A stretch of 64,000 nucleotides of DNA from Bacillota bacterium. Lineage in GTDB: Bacteria > Bacillota > Clostridia > Oscillospirales > Oscillospiraceae. Of the stretch, positions 8,176 through 16,804 are shown piece after piece. The stretch spans positions 1 through 64,000 of the forward strand of contig JAEWRY010000007.1 of the NCBI GenBank assembly GCA_023459875.1, read 5' to 3'. A program made the translations under genes and the position numbers. The first letter of the stretch is position 1, and each line of letters opens with the position of its first letter. Below the pieces are notes generated by a model, which was not told the origin of the DNA, made no database searches, and saw nothing but the letters and a program-made list of their open reading frames with translations.

Positions 8176-9510
8176 ATGAGCCACAAGTTCTATGGTGGCG
8201 TCCACCCCGCCGAACACAAGGAAGCAACGGAGCACAAGCCAGTCGTACTGCTCTCCAAAGCTCCTTCTCAGGTGGTCATATCCATGTCCATGCATGCAGG
8301 CGCGCCCTGCAAGCCCATCGTTAAGGTGGGCGATACCGTTACCGTCGGCCAGAAAATCGGCGAGGTGGCGGGTCTCGGCGCACCGATCCACGCGAGCGTT
8401 TCGGGTCTTGTCGTGGCGATTGAGCCCAGGCCGCACACGAACGGAGACAAGGTAAACGCCGTTATCATCGAAAACGACTACAAGAACACGCCCAGCCCTG
8501 ATATCCATCCGAATAATGTCGAAAGCCTGACTGCGCAGGAGATTATCAACATTATCAAGGACGCCGGAATCACCGGCATGGGCGGCGCGGGCTTCCCCAC
8601 CCACGTGAAACTCAGCTCGGCCATCGGGAAAGCGGATACGCTTATCCTGAACGGCGCCGAATGCGAACCCTACATTACCGCAGACCACCGACTTATGCTG
8701 GAACAAGGCGAGCGCGTCATCGGCGGCACCCGCATCCTTATGAAGGCTCTGGGGCTAAAAGCCGCTACCATTGGCGTCGAAGGCAATAAAATGGATGCCA
8801 TCGAGCATCTGAAGAGCCTCCTTCCGCCCGGCGAATCCGGCATTACCGTGGAAACCCTCCGCACCCGTTACCCGCAGGGCGCTGAAAAGCAGCTCATCCA
8901 GCGTATTACCGGCCGCGAGGTGCCTCCCGGCGGACTGCCCGCCGACGTCGGCTGCTGTGTCTGCAACGTCGGCACCGCCGCCGCTGTGTACGACGCGGTT
9001 GCTCTGGGCAAGCCTGTCACCGAGCGCATTCTCACCGTGACCGGCAGCGCTGTGGCGCGTCCCATCAACGTGGTAGCACCAATCGGTACTCCCTTCTCCT
9101 ACCTCATCGAAGAGGCGGGCGGCTTTGCGAGTCCCGCAGCGCGCGTCATCTCCGGCGGTCCCATGATGGGCGCCGCCCAGTATGACCTCGCTGTCGCCAC
9201 CATCAAGGCCACCAACTCCATTCTGTGCCTCACCGAGCAGGATCTGCCCGCTGCGGACAAGGAGCAGTCCTGCCTGCGCTGTGGACGCTGTGTCAACGTC
9301 TGTCCCATGCATCTCACTCCCGTGTACATGTATCTGCATTATACCAAACGTAACTGGCACGATATGGAAAGCATGAATGTTATGGACTGCATGGAGTGCG
9401 GTTCCTGCCAGTTCACTTGCCCTGCCCGTATTCCGCTGCTGCAGGGCTTCCGCACCGCGAAAGCTGAAATCCGCAATCTTGCCGCAAAAGCGAAGGAGGG
9501 AAAAGCATGA
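8176..9510 (+). CDS. rnfC: Rnf complex subunit C (NADH-binding, Fe-S)
   Basis: Peripheral subunit of the ferredoxin:NAD+ oxidoreductase; binds NAD(H) and FMN and carries two [4Fe-4S] clusters. 444 residues. The Nuo51-like nucleotide-binding region with GMGGAGFPTHVK is at about 136-147. The Cys motifs CLRCGRCVNVCP (about 366-377) and CMECGSCQFTCP (about 405-416) are complete. No signal or membrane segment. ATG start with GAGGTGATGCT upstream. Its stop overlaps the rnfD start (ATGA), indicating translational coupling; it opens the typical clostridial order rnfCDGEAB. Confidence 0.97.
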   Translation: MSHKFYGGVHPAEHKEATEHKPVVLLSKAPSQVVISMSMHAGAPCKPIVKVGDTVTVGQKIGEVAGLGAPIHASVSGLVVAIEPRPHTNGDKVNAVIIENDYKNTPSPDIHPNNVESLTAQEIINIIKDAGITGMGGAGFPTHVKLSSAIGKADTLILNGAECEPYITADHRLMLEQGERVIGGTRILMKALGLKAATIGVEGNKMDAIEHLKSLLPPGESGITVETLRTRYPQGAEKQLIQRITGREVPPGGLPADVGCCVCNVGTAAAVYDAVALGKPVTERILTVTGSAVARPINVVAPIGTPFSYLIEEAGGFASPAARVISGGPMMGAAQYDLAVATIKATNSILCLTEQDLPAADKEQSCLRCGRCVNVCPMHLTPVYMYLHYTKRNWHDMESMNVMDCMECGSCQFTCPARIPLLQGFRTAKAEIRNLAAKAKEGKA

Positions 9511-10568
9511 GCCAGAATACCAGACTGAGCATAGCTCCCTCCCCTCATACCTCCTCCCCGGTCGGCACCCGCAACCTGATGCTGGACGTCCTGATCGCCC
9601 TGATCCCCGCGCTGGGCATCGGCGTTTACTTCTTCGGTCCCCGGGTCATTACCCTTTGCCTCGTTTCCGTTCTGGGCTGCGAGTTCTTTGAGTGGATTTA
9701 TCGCAAGCTCATGAAAAAATCAAACACCGCCGGCGACCTCTCCGCCGTTGTAACGGGTGTGCTGCTGGCTTTCTGCCTGCCCGCCACCATTCCTTACTGG
9801 ACGGTTCTCATCGGCGATCTCTTTGCCATGGTGGTTGCCAAGCAATTCTACGGCGGGCTGGGCAAGAACTTTATAAACCCGGCTCTGGCGGGCCGTGCGT
9901 TCCTGTTTTCCTATCCTGTTCTGATGACCACCTGGGTGAAACCCGGCTCCCAGTTCTGGGTCGGCCTTGGTTCCACCGCCGACGCCGTAACCTCCGCCAC
10001 CCCTCTGGCCGCCCTGCATAAGGGTATCCTTCCTCAGGCCGCAGTTTCGACCGGACTTCTGGAAAAGGCCTATACCCTGAAAGATATGTTCATCGGAAAC
10101 GTCGGCGGCTGCATCGGCGAAGTATCGGCGCTCATGCTCCTGCTGGGCGGGGCCTATCTGGTCGTTCGTGGCGTCATCCGGCTCCGTATCCCGGTTTCCT
10201 TCATCGGGACCGTCGCGGTACTTACCTTCCTGTTCCCCAAGGGCAATCCCCGCGTGGACTGGATGCTCTACAACATTCTGGCCGGCGGCGTTATGCTGGG
10301 CGCCATCTTTATGGCCACCGACTATACCACCTCCCCGGTTACCCCTAAGGGCGAAATTATCTACGGCATCGGCTGCGGCGCGCTCACCGTCTTTATCCGC
10401 TATTTCGGCGCTTATGTGGAGGGTGTTTCCTACGCCATTCTTATCATGAACGTCTGCGTCTGGCTGATCGACAAATACTCCTCCCCCTCTCGTTTCGGTG
10501 TTACCGCCGAGATGAAGAAGGCCGCCAAGTTAAAGGCCAAAGCCGCCAAGAAGGGAGGCGAGGTATAA
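9507..10568 (+). CDS. rnfD: Rnf complex subunit D (membrane, covalent FMN)
   Basis: Integral membrane subunit, 353 residues, with about 9-10 hydrophobic helices. It contains the flavinylation segment DAVTSATPLA (around 150-160); in this family the Thr of S(G/A)T-type motifs carries FMN through a phosphoester bond. It transfers electrons within the membrane and forms part of the ion path. It overlaps rnfC by 4 nt and rnfG by 1 nt (TAATG). The C-terminus is Lys-rich, probably cytoplasmic. Confidence 0.97.
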   Translation: MSQNTRLSIAPSPHTSSPVGTRNLMLDVLIALIPALGIGVYFFGPRVITLCLVSVLGCEFFEWIYRKLMKKSNTAGDLSAVVTGVLLAFCLPATIPYWTVLIGDLFAMVVAKQFYGGLGKNFINPALAGRAFLFSYPVLMTTWVKPGSQFWVGLGSTADAVTSATPLAALHKGILPQAAVSTGLLEKAYTLKDMFIGNVGGCIGEVSALMLLLGGAYLVVRGVIRLRIPVSFIGTVAVLTFLFPKGNPRVDWMLYNILAGGVMLGAIFMATDYTTSPVTPKGEIIYGIGCGALTVFIRYFGAYVEGVSYAILIMNVCVWLIDKYSSPSRFGVTAEMKKAAKLKAKAAKKGGEV

Positions 10569-11110
10569 TGGCTGAGAAAAAGAAGAACCCCGACGCCATC
10601 CTTCGGTTGACTCTCATTTTGCTCGCCTTCTCCGCCATCACCGCGCTGATCCTGGGTCTCGTCAACATGATTACCAAGGACAAGATTGCCCTTATCAAAG
10701 AGGAAAAGACCGGCACCGCCATGCAGGCGGTCCTGCCCGCCGACAGCTACACAAAGGTTGATTACTCCGGCGGCGACGCCCTGGTTCTGGCGGTCTACAC
10801 CGCCGGCGACAAGGGTTACGTGGTCGAGGTCGGCCCCTCCGGCTTCGGCGGAACCATCGACATGGTAGTGGGCGTTGATCCCTCCGGCGCCGTCACAGGT
10901 GTCTCCATCGTCTCCATGAGCGAGACCTCAGGGCTCGGCACCAATGCCAGCAAGGAAGAATTCCGCAGCCAGTATACCGGCAAAACCGGTCCCTTCGCAG
11001 TCAATAAGGACGGCGGCGAAATCAACGCGCTCACCGGCGCCACCGTCACTTCACGCGCCGTCACGAACGGCATAAACGCGGCCCTCGACGCCGTGAAATC
11101 TCTGGGTTAG
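10568..11110 (+). CDS. rnfG: Rnf complex subunit G (covalent FMN)
   Basis: 180-residue subunit with one N-terminal transmembrane helix (about 14-36) and an extracytoplasmic FMN-binding domain. The flavinylation motif LTGATVTSRAV near residue 155-165 is intact; its second Thr is the expected FMN site. Starts on the last base of the rnfD stop codon. Flavin transferase (ApbE), needed to attach FMN to RnfD and RnfG, is not encoded in this window. Confidence 0.96.
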   Translation: MAEKKKNPDAILRLTLILLAFSAITALILGLVNMITKDKIALIKEEKTGTAMQAVLPADSYTKVDYSGGDALVLAVYTAGDKGYVVEVGPSGFGGTIDMVVGVDPSGAVTGVSIVSMSETSGLGTNASKEEFRSQYTGKTGPFAVNKDGGEINALTGATVTSRAVTNGINAALDAVKSLG

Positions 11111-11124
11111 GAGGGTGAGTCAAC

Positions 11125-11769
11125 ATGAATATTAAAAAACAATTCAAAGAAGGCCTGATCACCCAAAACCCCGTTCTGGTCCAGGTGGTCGGTATGTGCT
11201 CCACCATGGCAATCACCACCTCCCTCTTTAACGGTATCGGCATGGGCCTTTCGGTGCTGATCATCCTTACCTGCTGTAACATCTGTATCGCCGCCCTGCG
11301 CAAGATTATCCCCGATAAAATCCGTATCGCGGCCTATGTTATCGTCATCGCCGGATTCGTCACCATCGTTGACCTTCTGATTCAGGCATATGTGCCCGCC
11401 CTTTCCACATCCTTGGGCGTGTTCATCCCCCTGATCGTGGTTAACTGCATTATCTTCGCCCGCGCCGAAGGCTACGCTTCCAAGAACACCGTGGCGGCTG
11501 CCACCGTGGACGGTATCATGCAGGGCTTCGGTTACACCGTGGTTCTCATCATCATGTGCGTCATCCGCGAATTCCTCGGCAAGGGCGCTTTCGGCGGCGG
11601 TATTTTGAACGGCGGCGCCGGCATTCAGATCTTCCCCTCCCGGTACGGAGCCATGCTGCTGACTCTTCCGTTCGGCGGCTTCCTTACCTTGGGTTCCCTG
11701 ATCGCCTTCATGCAGTGGGCTCTTAAGAAATACGAGTCCAAAAAGAACGCAAAGGAGGGTGAAAAATAA
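11125..11769 (+). CDS. rnfE: Rnf complex subunit E (membrane, intramembrane Fe-S)
   Basis: 214-residue polytopic membrane protein homologous to NqrD. The half-helix Cys motifs GMCSTMAIT (about residue 26) and VNCIIFARAEG (about 108) match the positions that, together with RnfA, hold an intramembrane [2Fe-2S] cluster in Rnf/Nqr structures. Start ATG with AGGAGGGTGAG. The stop overlaps the rnfA start by 1 nt. Confidence 0.96.
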   Translation: MNIKKQFKEGLITQNPVLVQVVGMCSTMAITTSLFNGIGMGLSVLIILTCCNICIAALRKIIPDKIRIAAYVIVIAGFVTIVDLLIQAYVPALSTSLGVFIPLIVVNCIIFARAEGYASKNTVAAATVDGIMQGFGYTVVLIIMCVIREFLGKGAFGGGILNGGAGIQIFPSRYGAMLLTLPFGGFLTLGSLIAFMQWALKKYESKKNAKEGEK

Positions 11770-12353
11770 TGTTAACCAACATTATCTCCATCTCTCTGGG
11801 CGCCATCCTGGTCAACAACTTCATCCTGGTTAAGTTCCTGGGCATCTGCCCCTTCCTGGGCGTATCCAAGAAAATGGATACGGCGATAGGCATGGGCCTC
11901 GCCGTTATCTTCGTCATGGGCCTCGCCTCCGCTTTCTGCTGGGTGGTCAACGAGTTCCTGCTCGTACCGCTCAATCTGGCGTACATGCAGACCCTGGCGT
12001 ATATCCTTGTAATCGCCGCGCTGGTCCAGTTCGTGGAAATGTTCCTGAAGAAGGCGGTTCCCAGCCTGTATCAGGCGCTGGGAATCTATCTTCCGCTTAT
12101 CACCACCAACTGCGCCGTTCTGGGTGTGGCACTGCTTAACACCTCGCTCGGTTATAACTTCATCGAGAGCGTGGTCTACGGCGTTACCGGCGGCGCCGGC
12201 TTCACCCTGGCCATTGTGCTCTTCGCAAGCGTCCGTGAACGACTCGAGTTTGCCGACTATCCCAAGGCTTATGAAGGTTTCCCCGTCGCCCTGATTACTG
12301 CCGGTCTCATCGCGCTCGCATTCATGGGCTTCTCCGGCCTGAAAATTTGGTAA
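11769..12353 (+). CDS. rnfA: Rnf complex subunit A (membrane, intramembrane Fe-S)
   Basis: 194-residue membrane protein, homologous to NqrE and paired with RnfE in inverted topology. It shows LGICPFLGV (Cys near 25) and TTNCAVLG (Cys near 116), the RnfA half of the intramembrane cluster site. Translationally coupled to rnfE (TAATG). The length and order match Acetobacterium-type Rnf operons. Confidence 0.97.
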   Translation: MLTNIISISLGAILVNNFILVKFLGICPFLGVSKKMDTAIGMGLAVIFVMGLASAFCWVVNEFLLVPLNLAYMQTLAYILVIAALVQFVEMFLKKAVPSLYQALGIYLPLITTNCAVLGVALLNTSLGYNFIESVVYGVTGGAGFTLAIVLFASVRERLEFADYPKAYEGFPVALITAGLIALAFMGFSGLKIW

Positions 12354-12367
12354 GGGGGGCTTAAAGA

Positions 12368-13240
12368 ATGATAAATGTATTGTATGCAGTGTTGGTTCTG
12401 GGTGCGCTGGGCGGGATCTTTGGCGCCGTTCTGGCGTTTGCAGCTAAAAAGTTCCACGTGGATGTGGATGAGCGCCAGGATGCCATCGTAGGCGTTCTTC
12501 CCGGCGCGAACTGCGGCGGCTGCGGTTACCCCGGATGCAGCGGCTATGCCGCCTCCGTGGTCTCAGGCAAAGCGCCAGTAAATGCTTGTGTCGTGGGCGG
12601 CGCGGCGGTTGCCGAAAAGATCGGCGAAATTATGGGCGTGAAAGCGGACTTAAGCGTGAAGAAAATCGCCCAGGTTCAGTGCACAGGCGGCGGATGCAGC
12701 CACCTGAAGTATGACTACGTCGGCATTGAGGACTGCCTCTCGGCGGCCCGGATGACCGGCGGCGGACCCATGGACTGCCGTTACGGCTGCCTGGGTCTCG
12801 GCACCTGCGTTTCCGTATGCCAGTTCGACGCCATCCATGTGAAGAACGGCGTCGCCGTGGTGGATGATGACAAGTGCGTGGCCTGCGGCAAATGCGCGGA
12901 CATCTGTCCGAAAAATCTCATTATTCTCGCTCCCCGCAAGACCAAGAAGCATGTGGAGATCAACTGTTCCTCCAAGGACAAGGGCGCCGATACCCGCAAT
13001 TCCTGCGAAAACGGCTGTATCGGCTGCGGCATCTGCGTCAAAGCCTGCCCCAAGGAAGCCATTGTTATGGAGAACAACCTGGCCAGGATCGACTATGAGA
13101 AGTGCATCGGCTGCGGCCTCTGCGCGCAGAAGTGCCCCCGCAAGCTCATCCTCGTTGACGGCGTCGTGCCCGAACCCAAGCCCGCTCCCGCCGCCAAACC
13201 CGCTGCGGCCTCTGCGGAGGAGACAAAACCCCAGGTGTAA
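12368..13240 (+). CDS. rnfB: Rnf complex subunit B (ferredoxin-interacting, multi Fe-S)
   Basis: Entry point for electrons from reduced ferredoxin. 290 residues: an N-terminal membrane anchor (about 3-25), then the CGGCGYPGCSGYA cluster domain (about 50-62), a GLGTCVSVCQFDA half-motif, CVACGKCADICP, CIGCGICVKACP and CIGCGLCAQKCP. That gives one N-terminal cluster and up to five or six further clusters, typical of clostridial RnfB. The C-terminus is an Ala/Pro/Lys-rich tail. Last gene of the operon, followed by a strong terminator. Confidence 0.96.
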   Translation: MINVLYAVLVLGALGGIFGAVLAFAAKKFHVDVDERQDAIVGVLPGANCGGCGYPGCSGYAASVVSGKAPVNACVVGGAAVAEKIGEIMGVKADLSVKKIAQVQCTGGGCSHLKYDYVGIEDCLSAARMTGGGPMDCRYGCLGLGTCVSVCQFDAIHVKNGVAVVDDDKCVACGKCADICPKNLIILAPRKTKKHVEINCSSKDKGADTRNSCENGCIGCGICVKACPKEAIVMENNLARIDYEKCIGCGLCAQKCPRKLILVDGVVPEPKPAPAAKPAAASAEETKPQV

Positions 13241-13253
13241 TAAAAAACCAAAA

Positions 13254-13284
13254 AACCACGCGGCATTTGCCGCGTGGTTTTTTA
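13254..13284 (+). terminator. Terminator of the rnf operon
   Basis: Arms ACCACGCGGCA/TGCCGCGTGGT (13255-13265 and 13268-13278) followed by a T run, 14 nt after the rnfB stop. Confidence 0.92.
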
Positions 13285-13328
13285 TGGGCAGAAAGAGCTT
13301 GCCGGCAAAAGCAGGGAATAAAGGGGAA

Positions 13329-13525
13329 AGATTCTTCTTCCGCTGCAGGCCTCAAAATGACAGAGTCTTGGCTTTAGCCTTAAAGGACCTGGTCTTTCGG
13401 GAGCGTACGGAACACCGTAACCAGCACCGTCATCCTGAACGTTCTAGCGCAGTTATTTTGAGTGTTCTAGCGCTGTCATCCTGAGCGTTGTTGCGCTGTC
13501 ATCCTGAGCGAAGTAAAGGATCTTC
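13329..13525 (+). repeat. GTCATCCTGAGCG-type repeat cluster
   Basis: Four near-identical 23-bp units start at 13429, 13452, 13475 and 13498 (GTCATCCTGAGCGTTGTTGCG and variants); the last runs on into AAGTAAAGGATCTTC. A degenerate copy in the opposite orientation is at about 13329-13362. Related copies lie at 30291-30325 and 30349-30377. The unit resembles the short TGTCATCCTGAGCGAAG...GGATC repeats scattered between genes in many bacteria; no coding or known regulatory role is visible. Confidence 0.8.
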
Positions 13526-13536
13526 TCGTGGCGCAC

Positions 13537-14007
13537 TCAGGAAACGAGATCGGCCAGCTCGAATGATGCGACCTTTTTCAGTTCCTCCAGCGTCATCTCA
13601 ACCTGATATCCGATTTTACCGGCGCTGAACACAATGGTTCCATATCTTGAAGCCGAGCTGTCAACGGCGGTTTTGAAAAATTTCTTCATCCCGACGGGAG
13701 AACAGCCGCCGTGGATGTACCCTGTGAGCGGCAGTAAATCCTTGGATTTTATCATTTCGATGGATTTCTCTCCGGCGCAGAGCGCCGCCTTTTTCAGGTC
13801 CAGCTCCTGGGCTACCGGGATTAAAAAGACATAGTGGCTGTTTGACTTTCCGACGGTAACCAGGGTCTTGAACACATGGCCGGGCTCTTCGCCGATTGCC
13901 TGGGCCACCTCCACACCGCTTAAGGCCTCGGTGTCTGCGTAGGAATGAGTTTTGTATTTTACTTTGAGGCTGTCCAGCTTTCGCATGACGTTCGTTTTAT
14001 ATTCCAT
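13537..14007 (-). CDS. ybaK: Cys-tRNA(Pro)/Cys-tRNA(Cys) deacylase, YbaK/EbsC family
   Basis: Trans-editing enzyme that hydrolyses mischarged aminoacyl-tRNA, classically Cys-tRNA(Pro). 156 residues, the usual YbaK length. The family segments GEEPGHVFKTLV (the Lys of FKTL is the catalytic position) and GYIHGGCSPVGMKK are present. The fold is the single prolyl-tRNA synthetase INS-like domain. ATG start with a weak GGGGAA site. Monocistronic or with the DUF3048 lipoprotein gene 15 nt upstream. Substrate specificity within the family varies, so the exact tRNA is inferred. Confidence 0.9.
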   Translation of the reverse strand: MEYKTNVMRKLDSLKVKYKTHSYADTEALSGVEVAQAIGEEPGHVFKTLVTVGKSNSHYVFLIPVAQELDLKKAALCAGEKSIEMIKSKDLLPLTGYIHGGCSPVGMKKFFKTAVDSSASRYGTIVFSAGKIGYQVEMTLEELKKVASFELADLVS

Positions 14008-14022
14008 GTTCTTCCCCGCCTG

Positions 14023-15120
14023 TCATTTTCCTATTGTAATATCTTTTTCCAGGGGGATAATATTTACGTAGGTGGACCCTTTGCCGAAGGTGACGGTTTT
14101 CCCGTCCAGCGTTTTATAGACAAACTGACTGTCCCGGTCGGCCTTGCTCCATTTGATCGGAATAATCTTCCCGCCGCAGGCGAAATATCCTTCCCCGCCG
14201 GAGGTAAGGTCCACCGTGAGATGCCCGTAAGTATCGCCGGCAATCAGCTTGCAGGCGGTCCTGAGGATAACGACGTTGGTGACTTCCACCTGGCCGCCGG
14301 TATTCCCGTCCACGTAAGGCTTGTCGTACTCCTCGATCAGGTAGCGGCCGCTGTCCGCATCATAGAGGAACACGCCGGTTTTATAGTAGGAATAAGGAAC
14401 GGTAATGACCCGGGCGCTCTCACCGCCCGCGGGCGTGCCGTCGTCCGCGAACTGCATCTGATAGGAGTATCCCTTTTCATGTTCCATCCGGAAGGAATAG
14501 TTTTTAAAACAATTAATAATGGTATCTCCCGAGGTAAAGACGCTGTGCTCATATCCGGCGGTTTTAATACGCTCCTTATCCCGCCAGTACAGAGTCCCTT
14601 CATAGGGGCCGTTGACGCAGTCCAGGGCAGTGACAGCCCAGCTCTTTATCTTGGCGTAGGCGTCCTCGCTGCCGCCCGCGTGGAGATAAACGGCGTCCAG
14701 CCCCAGCGCCAGCTCCAGATAATAAGGCCTTGAGGAGCGCACCGAACCGATGTCCCCCACCCCCTCCACGCTCTGGAATACAGCCAGCATCCGGGTAATC
14801 CCGCCCTCAGCCGGCACTTCATAGATGATATCGGCCTGGGAAACGCCGTGTTGGGGCAGCGCCGCTTTCAGGTTGTTGATCATCACGGCGATGGGACGTT
14901 TATTGGCCCACTTTTCGGAAATCGGCATGCCCGTAAGCACATTCAGGGGACCGTTGTATGTAGAAGGCTCGGGAGTGGCGGTTGCGGTGGGTGTGGCGGT
15001 TGATTCGGGAGACGGCGACGCGCTTGCCTGGGTGGCTGCCGGCTTGCCGCAGGCGGAGAGAATCAGAAACAGAACAACAGGGATTAGAAAGAGAGGCGCT
15101 GTCAGCTTCTTTTGTTTCAT
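14023..15120 (-). CDS. DUF3048 lipoprotein (YerB-like)
   Basis: 365-residue secreted lipoprotein of unknown function. The signal peptide with lipobox LSAC puts the acylated Cys at 24, followed by a Thr/Pro/Ser-rich linker (about 27-53). The DUF3048 N-terminal domain begins LNVLTGMPISEKWANKRP and includes PQHGVSQADIIYE; the C-terminal half has TVDLTSGGEGYFACGGK and PIKWSK. Bacillus YerB is the best-known relative; no activity is established. It is transcribed from its own promoter (15152-15181), divergent from the DUF4364 gene. Confidence 0.88.
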   Translation of the reverse strand: MKQKKLTAPLFLIPVVLFLILSACGKPAATQASASPSPESTATPTATATPEPSTYNGPLNVLTGMPISEKWANKRPIAVMINNLKAALPQHGVSQADIIYEVPAEGGITRMLAVFQSVEGVGDIGSVRSSRPYYLELALGLDAVYLHAGGSEDAYAKIKSWAVTALDCVNGPYEGTLYWRDKERIKTAGYEHSVFTSGDTIINCFKNYSFRMEHEKGYSYQMQFADDGTPAGGESARVITVPYSYYKTGVFLYDADSGRYLIEEYDKPYVDGNTGGQVEVTNVVILRTACKLIAGDTYGHLTVDLTSGGEGYFACGGKIIPIKWSKADRDSQFVYKTLDGKTVTFGKGSTYVNIIPLEKDITIGK

Positions 15121-15151
15121 ATCGTTTCCTCCGTTTGTTCTAACTGGAAAT

Positions 15152-15181
15152 ATGATACCCCTTGGAGTCTTGCCGTGTCAA
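15152..15181 (-). promoter_or_regulatory. SigA promoter of the DUF3048 lipoprotein gene
   Basis: TTGACA (15176-15181), 18-nt spacer, TATCAT (15152-15157) on the minus strand; about 30 nt upstream of the start codon. Confidence 0.8.
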
Positions 15182-15188
15182 TTGCCAC

Positions 15189-15217
15189 TTGTTCTGGAAA
15201 CGGATTCTGTGTATAAT
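15189..15217 (+). promoter_or_regulatory. SigA promoter of the DUF4364 gene
   Basis: TTGTTC (15189-15194), 17-nt spacer, TATAAT (15212-15217). Back to back with the divergent lipoprotein promoter. Confidence 0.8.
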
Positions 15218-15250
15218 GTTAAGAAAGAAATATAGAAAGGGGGGGGCCTT

Positions 15251-15790
15251 ATGACACGCTTCGGATTTATCCACGATAAACTGGACATTAAAATACTGAT
15301 TCTCTATCTCATGGCCCGGGTGGCCGCCCCCATCGATTTTGCAACGCTCACCGATCTGGCCCTCTGCGACGAGGGCGTGGATTATTTCCTGTTTGCCGAG
15401 GCGGTTTCCGAACTGGTCGCCACCGGCCACCTGACGCTGGAAGAAGGCCGCTACGGGATCACAGAAAAAGGCAAACAAAACGGAAGCGTCTGCGAAGACA
15501 GCCTTCCCTATTCCGTACGCCAGAAGAGTGATGCGAGCCTCTCCAGGCTCAATGCCGGCCTGCGCCGCAGCGCTCAGGTCCGTGCCCACGTCCTCCCCGG
15601 GACAGACGGTGCCTTTACGCTGAACCTGGCCTTGGACGACGACATGGGTAACCTTTTCACACTGGAGCTGCTCACAGCCTCCAGGGAGCAGGGAGATACC
15701 CTTGCGCGGCGCTTCCTGTCCCACCCCGAGCAGACGTATCACGCAATTTTAAACGTTCTGCTTTCCTCCGATGAAGAAAACTTGAGGTGA
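15251..15790 (+). CDS. DUF4364 family protein, winged-helix-like
   Basis: 179 residues, typical for DUF4364, a Clostridia-restricted family predicted to have an N-terminal winged helix. Visible signatures are DKLDIKILILYLMARV at the N-terminus, a helix-turn-helix-like stretch with LFAEAVSELVATGHLTLEEGRYGITEKGK (given here as a description of about residues 52-80), and a C-terminal alpha/beta domain. Start ATG after a GGGGGG-rich site. The next gene starts 9 nt after its stop. Function unknown; a regulatory role is inferred from the fold only. Confidence 0.8.
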   Translation: MTRFGFIHDKLDIKILILYLMARVAAPIDFATLTDLALCDEGVDYFLFAEAVSELVATGHLTLEEGRYGITEKGKQNGSVCEDSLPYSVRQKSDASLSRLNAGLRRSAQVRAHVLPGTDGAFTLNLALDDDMGNLFTLELLTASREQGDTLARRFLSHPEQTYHAILNVLLSSDEENLR

Positions 15791-15799
15791 CGTGATACA

Positions 15800-16699
15800 A
15801 TGGCAGAACCAATCCTGTTCGGGACTCCTTTCACACTTGTATTTTTATATTTTATTTTTTATTCCTTTTTAGGCTGGGCTATGGAGACTACCTACTGCTC
15901 CGTTTTGAACGGGCACTTTGTGGCCAGAGGGTTTCTTTTTGGTCCAATCTGCCCCATATACGGCGCTGGTGCGCTTATAATGGTCTTTTTCTTCTCCCGT
16001 TTTACTTATAATCTACTGATTTTTTACTTGGTGGCCACGGTGACCATGTCCTCCTGGGAGTACTTCGTGGGTTGGTTGCTGGAGGTAACCACCCACATCA
16101 AATATTGGGATTACAGCAAACACAGGTTTAACCTGAAAGGACGCATTTCCCTCTTTATCTGTTTGTGGTGGGGAGTCCTTGCCTATCTGGCCGTCTTCTA
16201 TATTCACCCGGCTGTGATTGTGATCTTTGAACTCATCCCCGTCTGGATGCGCTACAGCCTCTTCGGCTCGGTGGGTACTCTTCTCATCGTGGATACCGTC
16301 ACCACCATCCGCAAGCTGGCGCTCACGGCTAAGGTCCTGGCAAGGCTGGAGTCGGTCAACAGCGAGCTCAAAATGCAGGCGTCCTTGGCCAAAATGGAAC
16401 TGGGCGACCGGCTGGAAGAAAATCTGCCGCCCGAACTGCTCTCCAGGCTGGAAAACTTGATCGCCAACCGACCGAAAAACAGCCGGGAAGCGCTGGCGCT
16501 CCTGCGGGCCAAGCAAAACGAACTGGTCGAGCAGGCGGAGCGGTACAGCCGCCGCTTTTTAAGCCGTTATTCCACCCTCAATTCCCAGCGCTTCGCCTCC
16601 GTACTTGAGGAGGTAAGGGCGAGAAGCGAACGTCTGAAAAAATCTTTTATGCTTCTTTCCAAGACAGATGACAGTCCTGATGATCCGTCAAAAAATTGA
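15800..16699 (+). CDS. Putative membrane protein, ABC_trans_CmpB (PF06541) type
   Basis: 299 residues: an N-terminal membrane domain with about five helices (residues 10-180), starting FLYFIFYSFLGWAMETTYCS and including the conserved FLFGPICPIYG, then a hydrophilic coiled-coil-like C-terminus (about 190-290, rich in Glu, Arg and Leu). The family is annotated as a putative ABC transporter permease, but no partner ATPase is nearby, and that function is unproven. Co-transcribed with DUF4364. The strong terminator follows 16 nt after the stop. Confidence 0.8.
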   Translation: MAEPILFGTPFTLVFLYFIFYSFLGWAMETTYCSVLNGHFVARGFLFGPICPIYGAGALIMVFFFSRFTYNLLIFYLVATVTMSSWEYFVGWLLEVTTHIKYWDYSKHRFNLKGRISLFICLWWGVLAYLAVFYIHPAVIVIFELIPVWMRYSLFGSVGTLLIVDTVTTIRKLALTAKVLARLESVNSELKMQASLAKMELGDRLEENLPPELLSRLENLIANRPKNSREALALLRAKQNELVEQAERYSRRFLSRYSTLNSQRFASVLEEVRARSERLKKSFMLLSKTDDSPDDPSKN

Positions 16700-16715
16700 A
16701 ATCGCCAAAAACTTT

Positions 16716-16763
16716 GCCCCGGAGAAACGCTGAAAACCAGCAGAAATCTCCGGGGCTTTTTAT
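16716..16763 (+). terminator. Terminator after the CmpB-like gene
   Basis: Arms GCCCCGGAGA/TCTCCGGGGC (16716-16725, 16747-16756), an inner GCTG/CAGC pair, and a T-rich tail. Confidence 0.9.
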
Positions 16764-16804
16764 TATGTATCGATAGGCGGCGGAAATCGGCTCATGATAG
16801 GCGC

